DNA of 64,000 nucleotides, taken from the NCBI GenBank assembly GCA_963711635.1, contig CAVQEZ010000026.1, forward strand, positions 18,820 through 82,819, in the 5' to 3' direction. The notes under the pieces are model-generated. The model saw nothing but the letters and a program-made list of their open reading frames with translations. It did no database searches and was not told where the DNA came from. The stretch is from CADEED01 sp963711635. Lineage in GTDB: Bacteria; Pseudomonadota; Gammaproteobacteria; Steroidobacterales; Steroidobacteraceae. The translations under genes and the position numbers were made by a program. This document shows, one piece after another, positions 49,266 through 58,360 of this stretch (positions are counted from its first letter, which is position 1; each line of letters opens with the position of its first letter).

Positions 49266-51580
49266 CCCGACGCGGCTGGCTGCTGCTTGGGCTCTGGTGC
49301 GGACTGCTGGCACTTGGCATTGCCTGGGTCCAGGCCCGACTCACGGTGTCGGCGGATCTGCGCCTGTTCATGCCGTCGCCGCGCACCGAGGAGCAGAGGC
49401 TGCTGGTGCAGAACGTGGGCGAAAGTCCGGCGACGCGCCTGCTGTTGCTTGCCATCTCCGGCAGCGAGCCCGGGAAACTCGCCGGAATCTCGCAGCGGCT
49501 CAGCGCCGCGCTGGCCTCGCACGCCGAGTTCGGATTGGTCGCGAACGGCCAGCAGGCACCGCTGGCCATTCCCGAGCAGCTGCTGCCCTATCGCTACCTG
49601 ATCACGGATTCCTTCGACGCGCACCCGTTGGACGCCGCGCGGTTGAAGGCGGAACTCGAAGATCGCGTCGCCGACATGGCCTCACCGGCCGCCGGCTTTC
49701 TCGAGGAATGGCTGCCGCGCGATCCCACCCTGGAGCTGTTGCACCTGGCGTCGCGCTGGCAGCCACGCGTGGAGCCGCATCGCCTGAACGACGTGTGGTT
49801 CACCGCGGATGGCAAACGTGCGCTGCTGCTGGCCGAGACGCGCGCGTCGGCCTTCGATCCGGACGGACAGACCGCCGCGCTCGAGGCCCTGCGGCATGAA
49901 TTCGCAAGCGCCAGCACCGGCACCCAGGCGAAACTGGAAGTCAGCGGCTCCGGATACTTTTCCTCGATCATCAAGAATCGCACGCAAACCGAGGCCACCT
50001 GGTTCGGTGCAGCGGCCACCGTCGGCATGATCCTGCTGATGTGGGTGGCCTACCGGAACTTCACGTTCACCTTGTTGGGCGCGTTGCCGCTCGTGTCGGC
50101 GGCGCTCGCCGGCCTGGCCGCGGTGAGTGCGCTGTTCGACAGCGTGCACGGCATCACGCTGGCCTTCGGCTTCACGCTGATCGGTGTCGCGCAGGACTAT
50201 CCCATCCACCTGTTCAGCCACCTCGAGCCGCAGCAGCGGGCGGTGGATATCGCGCGCCGCGTCTGGCCGCCGCTGGCCACCGGCCTCGCCAGTACCTGCA
50301 TCGCCTACCTGGCGTTCCTGATGTCCGGTGTCACCGGGCTGGCGCAGCTGGCCAGCCTGACGGTGACCGGACTGCTGGTTGCGGGCTTCACGACTCGCTT
50401 CCTGTTGCCGCATATCGTCGGGTCGCCGCGGCGCGATCACGCCAGCTCGGCATTGCTGGGCCGCATCAATGCACGCATCGAGCGTCTTCCGCGGCCGTTT
50501 GCGCTGCTGGCGGTGATTCCGCTCGCGGCGCTGGCCGTGTTCCTGCTGCGCCCCGAGGGTTTCTGGCAGAACGATCTGTCCAAGCTCACGCCCGTGCCAC
50601 AGGACCTCTTGAAGCGCGACGCCGCGCTGAGGCACGAAATGGCGACGCCCGACCTGCGCTACCTGCTGGTGGCCAGCGGCGCCAGCGAGGATGCCGTGCT
50701 CGGCGAGCTCGAAGCGCTGCAGCCCAGCCTGGACGCGGCAGTGCAGGCCGGTTCCATCGGATCCTTCGAGCACGCCGCCGTCTATCTACCCAGCGCGAAG
50801 GTGCAGCAACGCCGGCAGGCGGCGCTGCCGGACGAAGCGTCGCTGCGCGCCATGCTGGCCACCACCACGCCGGAGCTGCCCTTCGAGGATGGATTGTTCG
50901 AGCCCTTCGTCGCCGACCTGGAGCATGCGCGCAAGCTGGCGCCGCTGCGGCGCGCCGACCTGAGCGCTACACCGCTGGCGATTCGCGTTGGCAGCGAGTT
51001 GTTCGAGCGCGATGGGCGCTGGTACGGGCTCATCAGTCTGTTCGAAGTGCACGATGCCAGGGCCGTGTCCGAAGTGGCACGACGGCACGCGGGCAACGTG
51101 ACGTTTCTCGACCTCAAGAGCGCTTCCGAGCAACTGGTCGCCGCGCAGCGCGCGCACATCATTCTCTGCCTGGAGTTCGCCGCGGTGCTGCTGGTGATCG
51201 TCATCTGGGCCTCGCTGCGCAAGTGGTCGCGGGTGTTGCGGGTTCTCGCGCCGATGGTGTTGACCTCGCTGGTGATCATCGCAGTGCTGCGCGCCTGCGG
51301 CGTCTCGCTGAGCCTGTTTCACCTGATCTCGCTGGTGCTGGCCGCGGGACTGGGACTGGACTACGCACTTTTCTTCGAACATGCCGCTGACGATCCGGCC
51401 GAGCAGAAACGCACGCTGCACGCGCTGATGGTCTGCTCGCTGTCGACGCTGCTGGTGTTCGCGCTGCTCGCGCTCTCCACCACGCCCATCCTGCAGGCCA
51501 TCGGCATCACGGTTTCTCTCGGCGTGGTTTCCAATTTCGTGCTGGCGCTGTTGCTGACGCGCGAGCGTGCCCGCGCATGA
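49262..51580 (+). CDS. MMPL/RND-type exporter of the pigment cluster
   Basis: A 772-residue transporter with two halves, each with a helix followed by a large periplasmic domain and five further helices (for example TVGMILLMWVAYRNFTFTLL and VLAAGLGLDYALFFEHAAD). TLIGVAQDYPIHLFSH carries the polar residues of helix 4. GTG 49262 overlaps the LolA-like stop (GTGA) with AAGG just upstream; a GTG at 49232 is an alternative. It probably moves the aryl polyene lipid to the outer membrane, as proposed for homologous clusters. Confidence 0.83.
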   Translation: MTRRGWLLLGLWCGLLALGIAWVQARLTVSADLRLFMPSPRTEEQRLLVQNVGESPATRLLLLAISGSEPGKLAGISQRLSAALASHAEFGLVANGQQAPLAIPEQLLPYRYLITDSFDAHPLDAARLKAELEDRVADMASPAAGFLEEWLPRDPTLELLHLASRWQPRVEPHRLNDVWFTADGKRALLLAETRASAFDPDGQTAALEALRHEFASASTGTQAKLEVSGSGYFSSIIKNRTQTEATWFGAAATVGMILLMWVAYRNFTFTLLGALPLVSAALAGLAAVSALFDSVHGITLAFGFTLIGVAQDYPIHLFSHLEPQQRAVDIARRVWPPLATGLASTCIAYLAFLMSGVTGLAQLASLTVTGLLVAGFTTRFLLPHIVGSPRRDHASSALLGRINARIERLPRPFALLAVIPLAALAVFLLRPEGFWQNDLSKLTPVPQDLLKRDAALRHEMATPDLRYLLVASGASEDAVLGELEALQPSLDAAVQAGSIGSFEHAAVYLPSAKVQQRRQAALPDEASLRAMLATTTPELPFEDGLFEPFVADLEHARKLAPLRRADLSATPLAIRVGSELFERDGRWYGLISLFEVHDARAVSEVARRHAGNVTFLDLKSASEQLVAAQRAHIILCLEFAAVLLVIVIWASLRKWSRVLRVLAPMVLTSLVIIAVLRACGVSLSLFHLISLVLAAGLGLDYALFFEHAADDPAEQKRTLHALMVCSLSTLLVFALLALSTTPILQAIGITVSLGVVSNFVLALLLTRERARA

Positions 51581-52023
51581 ACGGGCGTGCCATCGACATC
51601 GGGGCGCTGTTGCCGCACGCCGGCGCCGCGCGCATGGTCGAGCGGGTGGTGCGCTGGAATCGCGAGGAAATCGTGGCCGCAACCTCGCGACACCGTGCAG
51701 CGGACAACCCGCTGCGCAAGGACGGACGACTCGCGGCTGTGCACCTGGCGGAATTCGGCGCCCAGACCATGGCTATTCATGGCGGTCTGATGGCCACCGC
51801 CGACGGCGATACGCCCCGTCCTGCGTTGCTGGTCTCGGTACGTGATCTCGTACTGCGGCGCGACTACATCGAGCAGCTGCCGGGCGAGCTGGAAATCACG
51901 GCGCGCGTGCTGGTCGCGAGTTCCACGAGCTGGCAGTACTCATTCGAAGTTCATTCTGCGGGCGGCGAATTGACTGCGAGCGGCCGCGTGGCGGCGATGG
52001 CGTACGAGCTCTCACGTAGTTAG
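51577..52023 (+). CDS. Second hotdog dehydratase (ApeP-like)
   Basis: A 148-residue hotdog protein (IGALLPHAGAARMVERVVRW, LAAVHLAEFGAQTMAIHGGL) of the 3-hydroxylacyl-ACP dehydratase-like group found in aryl-polyene clusters. It overlaps the MMPL gene by 4 nt, and its stop overlaps the stop of the convergent flavoprotein gene (52020-52023). Confidence 0.75.
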   Translation: MNGRAIDIGALLPHAGAARMVERVVRWNREEIVAATSRHRAADNPLRKDGRLAAVHLAEFGAQTMAIHGGLMATADGDTPRPALLVSVRDLVLRRDYIEQLPGELEITARVLVASSTSWQYSFEVHSAGGELTASGRVAAMAYELSRS

Positions 52024-53633
52024 GCGTGGATCAGGTTTTGGGATGCAAAAAGCAACGGGCTGGCCTTGGCCGGCTCGGCAAATTCCGCCAAGGCTCGATC
52101 CAAGGACGTCAGATCCATATCCGGTACCACGGTACGCGCGCGGGCTGCGATTTCGGTAGCAAGCTCATGGAGGAAGCGGGCATTTTGGCGGATGCGGTCC
52201 TGAAACTGCGCGGTGTCGAGTGAATCGCCGAGACTGCGGTTCAGCTCGGCGAACCACGGAAGCGTGCCTTGGTCGAGAAGTTGCGCGGGATTGCGGGCCG
52301 CTCCCGCCTCGGCCCACCGGCACGTCAGTGACTGCACATGCAAGTTCAGCTTCTGGACGGCCGTGAGTTCGCGCTTCAGAAGCGATAGTGAGCTGAGATC
52401 GGCCAGTCGGTGCTGAAAGAAGAACTGACAGAGAATTCCCCAGTAATACGCATAGTCCCAGATCACCTTCACGGGCAGCACCTCAGCATTGCCGAACAGC
52501 GGGTATTGACCGCGATACAGCGCGAGCGTGCTCTCGTAAAACGAGAAATAGATCTGCTCGAAGACGCCGGCATGCATCTCGATACTGGCGCCGGCCCGGT
52601 CGCGTGCGATCAGTTCGCAGATGTAAGTGTTGGATATCGCGATGAAGTCCGTGCCCGGGGAATACAGTGGATCGAGGAACAGCCCGGCTTCGCCGGTCAG
52701 TGCCCAGCGGCGCGGCGAAAATACCTGCCTGCAGCCATAGGAAAAATGCCGCAGCGTAAGAAAATCCTGCAGCCTGTCGCGTTCGTCGTTCACAACCTGT
52801 GCCAGCTTCGGCTGGTGCACGCCCAGCCACGCCAGTGCGCGTTCAAACGAATTGAACTCCCGCAGCGGATGCAGGCTCTCATCGGCCACGATGCCAATCG
52901 AATGCCCGCCACTGGAGAGTGGAATCAGCCATACCCAGTAACCCGCCCCCACCAGATGATTGGTGGATAGCCAGCGCTCGCGCGCGAAGCAGCGTGCATG
53001 CCAGGCCGGATCTTCAGACCAGTCATCGATGGCCACGCGGGTGGAGAGCCGGAACCAGGCCGCGTTGACATGGTGACCATTGTCCACCTGCAGTCCGAGC
53101 TTGCGGCGGAGCAGGCCGGCGCGGCCGCTGGCATCAATCAGCCAGTCAGCCGAAATCTCGTGCTCGGCACCGTCATGTTCGTAGCGCACCGCGTGCGGCG
53201 CGTTTTCTGCCAGCGATATTTCGCGTACCGTGGCACCGGCAAGCAATTGGATGCCCTGCGCGCTGGCGCGCTCGGCCAGAAAATTCTCCAGAATGCCGCG
53301 GTCGAGCTGATAGCCCGGCGTATGCAGGTACTGGCTGACACCGACCTCGGTGACGGCGTCGACGTCGGCGCGCCCGTCACTGAAGAAAAACCGGAAGCCG
53401 AACTTGCGCAGCTGAGCTTGCCGCAGATGATCTGCGAGGCCCAGCACGGTATCCAGGTAGTGAGCGCCGATCTCGACCGTGGACTCACCCACCTTATGCG
53501 CCGCCACCGGCACCGGCATCTTGTTGCGTTCGATCACTGTGACGGCGAGCTCGGGCAAGCGCGCGCGCAGCTGCAACGCTAATGTCAATCCCGCGAGCCC
53601 GCCACCCACGATGACGACGTCGGTGCGCTTCAT
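52020..53633 (-). CDS. Halogenase-like FAD-dependent oxidoreductase of the pigment cluster
   Basis: A 537-residue flavoprotein of the tryptophan-halogenase fold with VIVGGGLAGLTLALQL, KVGESTVEIGAHYLD, a lysine in RKFGFRFFFSDG at the halogenase catalytic-lysine position, and YWVWLIPLSSGG in place of WxWxIP. Xanthomonadin-type clusters include such enzymes; a halogenase or hydroxylase acting on the aryl ring is plausible but not shown. The start overlaps the stop of the preceding chain-length-factor gene. Confidence 0.83.
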   Translation of the reverse strand: MKRTDVVIVGGGLAGLTLALQLRARLPELAVTVIERNKMPVPVAAHKVGESTVEIGAHYLDTVLGLADHLRQAQLRKFGFRFFFSDGRADVDAVTEVGVSQYLHTPGYQLDRGILENFLAERASAQGIQLLAGATVREISLAENAPHAVRYEHDGAEHEISADWLIDASGRAGLLRRKLGLQVDNGHHVNAAWFRLSTRVAIDDWSEDPAWHARCFARERWLSTNHLVGAGYWVWLIPLSSGGHSIGIVADESLHPLREFNSFERALAWLGVHQPKLAQVVNDERDRLQDFLTLRHFSYGCRQVFSPRRWALTGEAGLFLDPLYSPGTDFIAISNTYICELIARDRAGASIEMHAGVFEQIYFSFYESTLALYRGQYPLFGNAEVLPVKVIWDYAYYWGILCQFFFQHRLADLSSLSLLKRELTAVQKLNLHVQSLTCRWAEAGAARNPAQLLDQGTLPWFAELNRSLGDSLDTAQFQDRIRQNARFLHELATEIAARARTVVPDMDLTSLDRALAEFAEPAKASPLLFASQNLIHA

Positions 53634-54445
53634 ATGGCTTCGACGCGCATGCGCACACCCAGCGTGGGTGTGGCCAGGCACAGGATGTTGTGACTGCCGC
53701 CAACTGCCAGTGCCTCCATGAGCGGCAGGCAGCTCTCGGTGGAGTTGCCGGCCACGAGCGCGGCGTTCTCCGGACGGGCGACGCTCGGAACCAATCCCTC
53801 GCGTGCCTCCAGCTCGAAATCGAAGTGGGAGCGTGCCTGCGGACCGCGTTCCGGCGACACGATCAGCGCCACCGACAACAGACCCTTGCTCTTGGCCACG
53901 GGTGCCAACGGTCCGCGTGCATCGATGTCGTAAGCCACCAGCAACACGTTCTCGTGCCCGGCGATCGCCTGCACGCAGGTCTCGAGCAGTCCCGCGCCGA
54001 ATGAATATTTGCCCGCGGACAGCGAGGTGTAGGGCCGGGTGCACTCGGCGGCAATGGTCCAGTACCCCGCCGCGGCGTTGTGCACCGAGTTGTGAAACTT
54101 CGTGGGCGATACGAGCGCCGGCGTCGCTGCCAGGGTTGCGCACATGTAGTCGGTGATGGCCAGGTCGCCGTGCATGGAGCTGAATACCGACGGCAACGAT
54201 GCGGGCGGTAGATGGGCGTACCTGCAGGCGGCCAACGCGGCCTCCAGTGCCACCGACACAGTGTCGGGCGCGCGCCGTCGCTCGGTGGGCGGCAGCAGCT
54301 CGGGCGCCGGGCGTGCGACCGGCTCCTGTGGAGGTTCCGCAGCTCCGGCCAGGATGCGGCTGGCGCGTTCCCATCCGGGCAGTCGCTGCGACCACAACGC
54401 CACGCCATTCACGTGGAGCCGTGCCGGAGTTCGCAGCAGGTTCAA
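53630..54445 (-). CDS. Ketosynthase-like chain-length factor
   Basis: A 271-residue thiolase-fold protein lacking the active-site cysteine motif of true ketosynthases. The conserved block SPTKFHNSVHNAAAGYWTIA identifies the beta-ketoacyl-synthase-like partner found in aryl-polyene clusters. It should form a heterodimer with the adjacent ketosynthase and set chain length. Overlaps of 4 nt on both sides support coupled synthesis. Confidence 0.8.
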   Translation of the reverse strand: MNLLRTPARLHVNGVALWSQRLPGWERASRILAGAAEPPQEPVARPAPELLPPTERRRAPDTVSVALEAALAACRYAHLPPASLPSVFSSMHGDLAITDYMCATLAATPALVSPTKFHNSVHNAAAGYWTIAAECTRPYTSLSAGKYSFGAGLLETCVQAIAGHENVLLVAYDIDARGPLAPVAKSKGLLSVALIVSPERGPQARSHFDFELEAREGLVPSVARPENAALVAGNSTESCLPLMEALAVGGSHNILCLATPTLGVRMRVEAI

Positions 54446-55623
54446 GCCGCCTCGGCCGCGGCGAACAGCAGGACACAGTTGCTGCCGCCGAACCCGAACG
54501 AATTGCTGAGCGCGTGGCGCACTGTGCCGCGCGCATTCGCGAGGCGCACCTGCGGCCCGCAGGCTGCGTCCAACTCACGTGAATTGAGATTGCCGGGCAT
54601 CAAACCGGATTCGAGACTGAGCAGCGTGATCACGGCCTCGAGGGCGCCGGCCGCTCCCAGCGTGTGCCCGGTCCAGCCCTTCGTGGAGCTGGCATGCGTG
54701 CGCTCGGGGAACATCTCGGCAATGACCTGCGCCTCGATCTCATCGTTCTTGAGACTGGCGGTGCCATGCAGGTTGATGTAATCGACGATCTCGGCGTCGA
54801 CACCGCCGCGCCGCAGGGCTTCCGTCATCGCCAGCCGTGCGCCGCGTCCCGAAGGATGCGGTGTCGACATGTGATGCGCATCGCTGGATTCGCCATACCC
54901 TAACAACCGTGGGCCCTTGCCGTCGCGCTCGAGCAGCGCGAAAGCCGCGGCCTCGCCGAGGCTGATCCCGGAGCGCTGTGCGTCGAAGGGCCGGCAGGGG
55001 TCGGGCGACACCAGCGCCAGCGAGTTGAAACCGAACAGCACGCTGCCACAGAGCGAATCCACCCCGCCCACCACCACCGCGTCCGCGATGCCCAGCTCCA
55101 GCAGTCGCGCGCCCTGCGCGTAGGCCTTGGCGCTGGAGGAGCAGGCCGTGGCCACCGTGACGCCCACGTTGCTGAGACCCAGCACGCGCTGCAAAAACTC
55201 GCCGGTGGAATGCGGCGTGTGCACGGCCTGGTAGCGCAGATCCTCGGGAAATTCTCCGGCCGGCGAGAGGCGCGTATAGGCCTCTTCGGTGGCACCGATG
55301 CTGGACGTCGACGTGCCCAGCACCAGCGCGACGCGGTCCGAGCCATGACGCCGCCGCGCGGCCTCCACCGATTCCAGGAAACCGTCGCGCCGCAATCCCA
55401 TCCACGCGAGGCGGTTGTTGCGGCACTCATAGGCGGAGAAATCGGCGGGCAGCGGCGCATCTTCCACGCCCGTCACGCGTCCCACCCAGGTGGCCAGGGG
55501 CTCACGACTGAAATCGTTGGGGGCGAGGCCGGTGCGCCCGGTGTCCAGCGCGCGCAGTAGCTCAGCGCGGCCGGCGCCCGCCGCGCAGGTCGCCGTGAAG
55601 GCAGTGATGCAGAGCGGCTGCAC
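54442..55623 (-). CDS. Beta-ketoacyl-ACP synthase (FabF-like, aryl polyene)
   Basis: A 393-residue ketosynthase with the catalytic cysteine in VTVATACSSSAKAYAQGA and histidines in INLHGTASLKND and KGWTGHTLGAAGALEA. The C-terminus SNSFGFGGSNCVLLF is typical. It elongates the polyene with malonyl units. The stop overlaps the chain-length-factor start (ATGA). It lies 46 bp downstream of the ACP gene. Confidence 0.9.
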   Translation of the reverse strand: MQPLCITAFTATCAAGAGRAELLRALDTGRTGLAPNDFSREPLATWVGRVTGVEDAPLPADFSAYECRNNRLAWMGLRRDGFLESVEAARRRHGSDRVALVLGTSTSSIGATEEAYTRLSPAGEFPEDLRYQAVHTPHSTGEFLQRVLGLSNVGVTVATACSSSAKAYAQGARLLELGIADAVVVGGVDSLCGSVLFGFNSLALVSPDPCRPFDAQRSGISLGEAAAFALLERDGKGPRLLGYGESSDAHHMSTPHPSGRGARLAMTEALRRGGVDAEIVDYINLHGTASLKNDEIEAQVIAEMFPERTHASSTKGWTGHTLGAAGALEAVITLLSLESGLMPGNLNSRELDAACGPQVRLANARGTVRHALSNSFGFGGSNCVLLFAAAEAA

Positions 55624-55669
55624 TCCGAGCCCGATTGGTCTCAGCTCGCGGAGACGAACAGGGCGAGCA

Positions 55670-55960
55670 TCACTTCACCCGGTTCTTTTCGATGTGCGCC
55701 GACAGGTTGCTCAGCGAAGCGAAGATGCGCTGGTTGTCCTCGTCGTCGGAGCGCAGCTGGAAGCCGTAGCGCTTGGAAATCTCCAGCGCCAGCTCCAGCG
55801 CGTCGATGGAATCGAGACCCAGCCCTGCGCCGAACAGCGGCGCGACCGGGTCTATCTGCTCGGGCTTCACCGATTCCAGATTCAGGGTGGTGACGATCAT
55901 CGAGGCGACGTCGAGTTCCAGGGGTGACTGCGTGGCAGCTGTGGCGATATTGGCGTTCAT
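55670..55960 (-). CDS. Acyl carrier protein
   Basis: A 96-residue carrier with the phosphopantetheine site GAGLGLDSIDALELALEISK (Ser51). It starts the minus-strand ACP-KS-CLF-flavoprotein unit. Most aryl-polyene clusters have two ACPs; only this one is visible here. The upstream promoter region is shared with the divergent flavoprotein gene. Confidence 0.88.
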   Translation of the reverse strand: MNANIATAATQSPLELDVASMIVTTLNLESVKPEQIDPVAPLFGAGLGLDSIDALELALEISKRYGFQLRSDDEDNQRIFASLSNLSAHIEKNRVK

Positions 55961-56003
55961 GGCAGGACTTGAGGAGCGGCTCTCGAATGTGCTGAAGGAA
56001 GGC

Positions 56004-56016
56004 GGCTATTATAGCC
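56004..56016. promoter_or_regulatory. Palindromic -10-like element in the ACP / flavoprotein gap
   Basis: GGCTA-TTA-TAGCC is a perfect 5-bp-arm palindrome in the 79-bp divergent gap. It yields TATAAT on the minus strand (56008-56013) and TATTAT on the plus strand, so one element could serve both directions or bind a regulator. No convincing -35 hexamer was seen. Confidence 0.35.
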
Positions 56017-56039
56017 ACGGCCCAGGGCTTCACCTTCCA

Positions 56040-57341
56040 ATGACGTCACAAGAAAACCACGCGAGTCGCGGCCTGGATTGCGACGTCATCATCATCGGCG
56101 GCGGCCCCGCGGGCACCACGGCGGCCACGGAACTGGCCCGCCAGGGCCGCAAAGTGCAGCTTTTCGAGAAAAGCCGCCATCCGCGCTTCCATATCGGCGA
56201 ATCGCTGTTGCCAATGAACATCCCCATCCTCGAGCGCCTGGGCGTGCTCGCCGAGGTGGACCGCATCGGGGTGCGCAAGCCGGCCGCGGATTTTCCGGCC
56301 GACAACGAGCGCGGCTTCAACGTGTTCGATTTCTCCAGGTCGCTGGAGCGCCTGCCGGGCTATGCCTACCAGGTGAAGCGCGAGGAGTTCGACGCAATCC
56401 TGTTCCAGAACGCCCAGCGCGCCGGGGCCAGCACTTACGAGAACACGGAAGTCATCAAGGCAACGACCACGGCCGACTCGGCCTCGGTCACGGTGCGTGA
56501 TACCGCCGGCCAGACGCGTGAGGTGCGGGCGCGTTACCTGATCGATGCCTCGGGGCGCGACACCTTTCTCGGCAACAGCCTGAAGCTGAAGAACCGGCAC
56601 TCGCGCCATCGCAGTGCTGCCATCTTCGCGCACTTCACCGGCGTCGAGCGCCGTGCCGAGCCCTGGACCGGCAACATCAGCATCTACCGCTTTCATCAGG
56701 GCTGGATCTGGCTGATCCCGCTGAGCAACGACATCACCAGCATCGGCGCGGTGCTGCTGCCGGAGACGCTGAAGAAACGCAACGGACCGCTCGAGCCGTT
56801 TCTCATGAACATCCTTCACTCGGTGCCGGCACTGAAGGCGCGCATGGCCAATGCGAAGCTGCACGGCAACCTCGAGGCCACCGGCAACTATTCCTATGAA
56901 TGCCGCGAGCACACCGGTCCGCGCTGGATCATGGCGGGCGACGCTTCCGCGTTCCTGGATCCGGTGTTTTCCAGCGGCGTGTACCTCGCCATGCACAGCG
57001 CCTCGCGCGCGACCGAGGTCGTCAACCAGGTGCTGGACGGTGCGCGCGAACGGCCATTGCAGCGCGCCTACGAACGCGAGATGCGCGCCGGCCTGCGCGA
57101 GTTTTCCTGGTTCATCGTGCGTTTCACGACGCCGGCTCTGGCGTGGCTGTTCGCCAATCCGAGCAACGTGCTGCGCGTCGAGGAAGCAATGGTGTCCATG
57201 CTTTCCGGTCACGTCTTCAGCGCGCGAACGACGCTGCGTCGGCTGCTTGTGTTCAAGGCGCTGTACTACGTGACCTCGCTGTTCATGTGGCGCGACACGC
57301 TGCGGCATCGTCGCGAAGTGCGCGCGCTGGGAGCGGGCTGA
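56040..57341 (+). CDS. Second halogenase-like FAD-dependent oxidoreductase
   Basis: A 433-residue flavoprotein with VIIIGGGPAGTTAATELARQ, HIGESLLPMNIPILERLG, a lysine in GVRKPAADF and the WxWxIP-type GWIWLIPLSN. MAGDASAFLDPVFSSGVYLA is the second FAD motif. It differs from the flavoprotein at 52020 in length and belongs to the shorter, carrier-protein-dependent halogenase/oxidoreductase type. It shares one base with the XanB2-like start (stop TGA to ATG). Confidence 0.85.
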   Translation: MTSQENHASRGLDCDVIIIGGGPAGTTAATELARQGRKVQLFEKSRHPRFHIGESLLPMNIPILERLGVLAEVDRIGVRKPAADFPADNERGFNVFDFSRSLERLPGYAYQVKREEFDAILFQNAQRAGASTYENTEVIKATTTADSASVTVRDTAGQTREVRARYLIDASGRDTFLGNSLKLKNRHSRHRSAAIFAHFTGVERRAEPWTGNISIYRFHQGWIWLIPLSNDITSIGAVLLPETLKKRNGPLEPFLMNILHSVPALKARMANAKLHGNLEATGNYSYECREHTGPRWIMAGDASAFLDPVFSSGVYLAMHSASRATEVVNQVLDGARERPLQRAYEREMRAGLREFSWFIVRFTTPALAWLFANPSNVLRVEEAMVSMLSGHVFSARTTLRRLLVFKALYYVTSLFMWRDTLRHRREVRALGAG

Positions 57342-58333
57342 TGAGCAGCACCGCATTCCCACGTCTCAGCACGGTCGCGCCGCGCATCGAATACCTGCCG
57401 CTGGAGCCGGGTCGGGCCCTGCCCGCCGACGTGTTGTTCGCCGTGCAATTCGGTGCGGACGAAACTCTCGTGCCGCCGCGCTGTGCGCGCGTGCGCCTGG
57501 AGCCGCTGGCGGGAGCCGGGCTCACCGAAGTCTGGTATGCCAATGGTCCGGTGCACACCGGGTTCGATGGGCAAATCCGCTTTGCGGCCGACGATCACTA
57601 CCTGGCTGCCGCCATCGAAGTGGACGAGCGCGAGCACGGCGGAGTCGCAGGAGCGGCGGCGTATGTCTATTCGCAGATCGCCCAGTTCCAGCTCAAGGCG
57701 CGCTATCGCTATCTGCAACGCATCTGGAATTACCTGGACGACATCAATCAGGGCGATGGCGACCAGGAGCGTTATCGTCTGTTTTGCTCGGGCCGTACCG
57801 AGGGCTTCAAGGCGCTGGGCCTGGAGCGGTATCCGGCGGCCACCGCCATCGGACGGCGCGATGGCTCGCGCGTGCTACAGGTTTACTGGTTGGCCGGCCG
57901 CGAGCCAGGCATTGCGCTGGAGAATCCCCGCCAGGTCTCCGCCTACAGGTATCCGCGGCAATACGGACCCACGCCGCCCGCTTTCTCCCGCGCCATGCTC
58001 GTAGCACCGGACTTGCTCATGATTTCAGGTACGGCAAGTATCGTGGGCCACGCGTCGCAACACCCCGGCAACGTGGAACGGCAGATGGCTGAGATCTTCA
58101 GCAACCTCGATAGCCTGCTGACGCGGGCGCGGGCACATGCTCCGGAGCTGCCTTTGCGTTTTGGCGGCAACACACTGATCAAGGCCTATCTACGCAGCCG
58201 TGAAAATCTGCCATACGTCGAGCAGCAGCTGCGCGATCGGCTGCCGCCGGGGACTTCGTTCCTCGCACTGCTCGGCGACGTGTGCCGTGCGGATCTGATC
58301 CTGGAGCTCGACTGCCTGCACGCGGCGGATTAA
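57341..58333 (+). CDS. xanB2: Chorismatase / hydroxybenzoate synthase (XanB2-like)
   Basis: A 330-residue protein of the FkbO/Hyg5/XanB2 group. The C-terminal half has the YjgF-like trimer fold signature LLMISGTASIVGHASQHPGN and VERQMAEIFSNLDSLLTRA, and FGGNTLIKAYLRSRENL follows. XanB2 of Xanthomonas turns chorismate into 3- and 4-hydroxybenzoate, the aryl starter for xanthomonadin. Its presence identifies the starter supply of this cluster. Confidence 0.85.
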   Translation: MSSTAFPRLSTVAPRIEYLPLEPGRALPADVLFAVQFGADETLVPPRCARVRLEPLAGAGLTEVWYANGPVHTGFDGQIRFAADDHYLAAAIEVDEREHGGVAGAAAYVYSQIAQFQLKARYRYLQRIWNYLDDINQGDGDQERYRLFCSGRTEGFKALGLERYPAATAIGRRDGSRVLQVYWLAGREPGIALENPRQVSAYRYPRQYGPTPPAFSRAMLVAPDLLMISGTASIVGHASQHPGNVERQMAEIFSNLDSLLTRARAHAPELPLRFGGNTLIKAYLRSRENLPYVEQQLRDRLPPGTSFLALLGDVCRADLILELDCLHAAD

Positions 58334-58360
58334 CCAGGGTATCGCCGGGATCGGGTGCGC

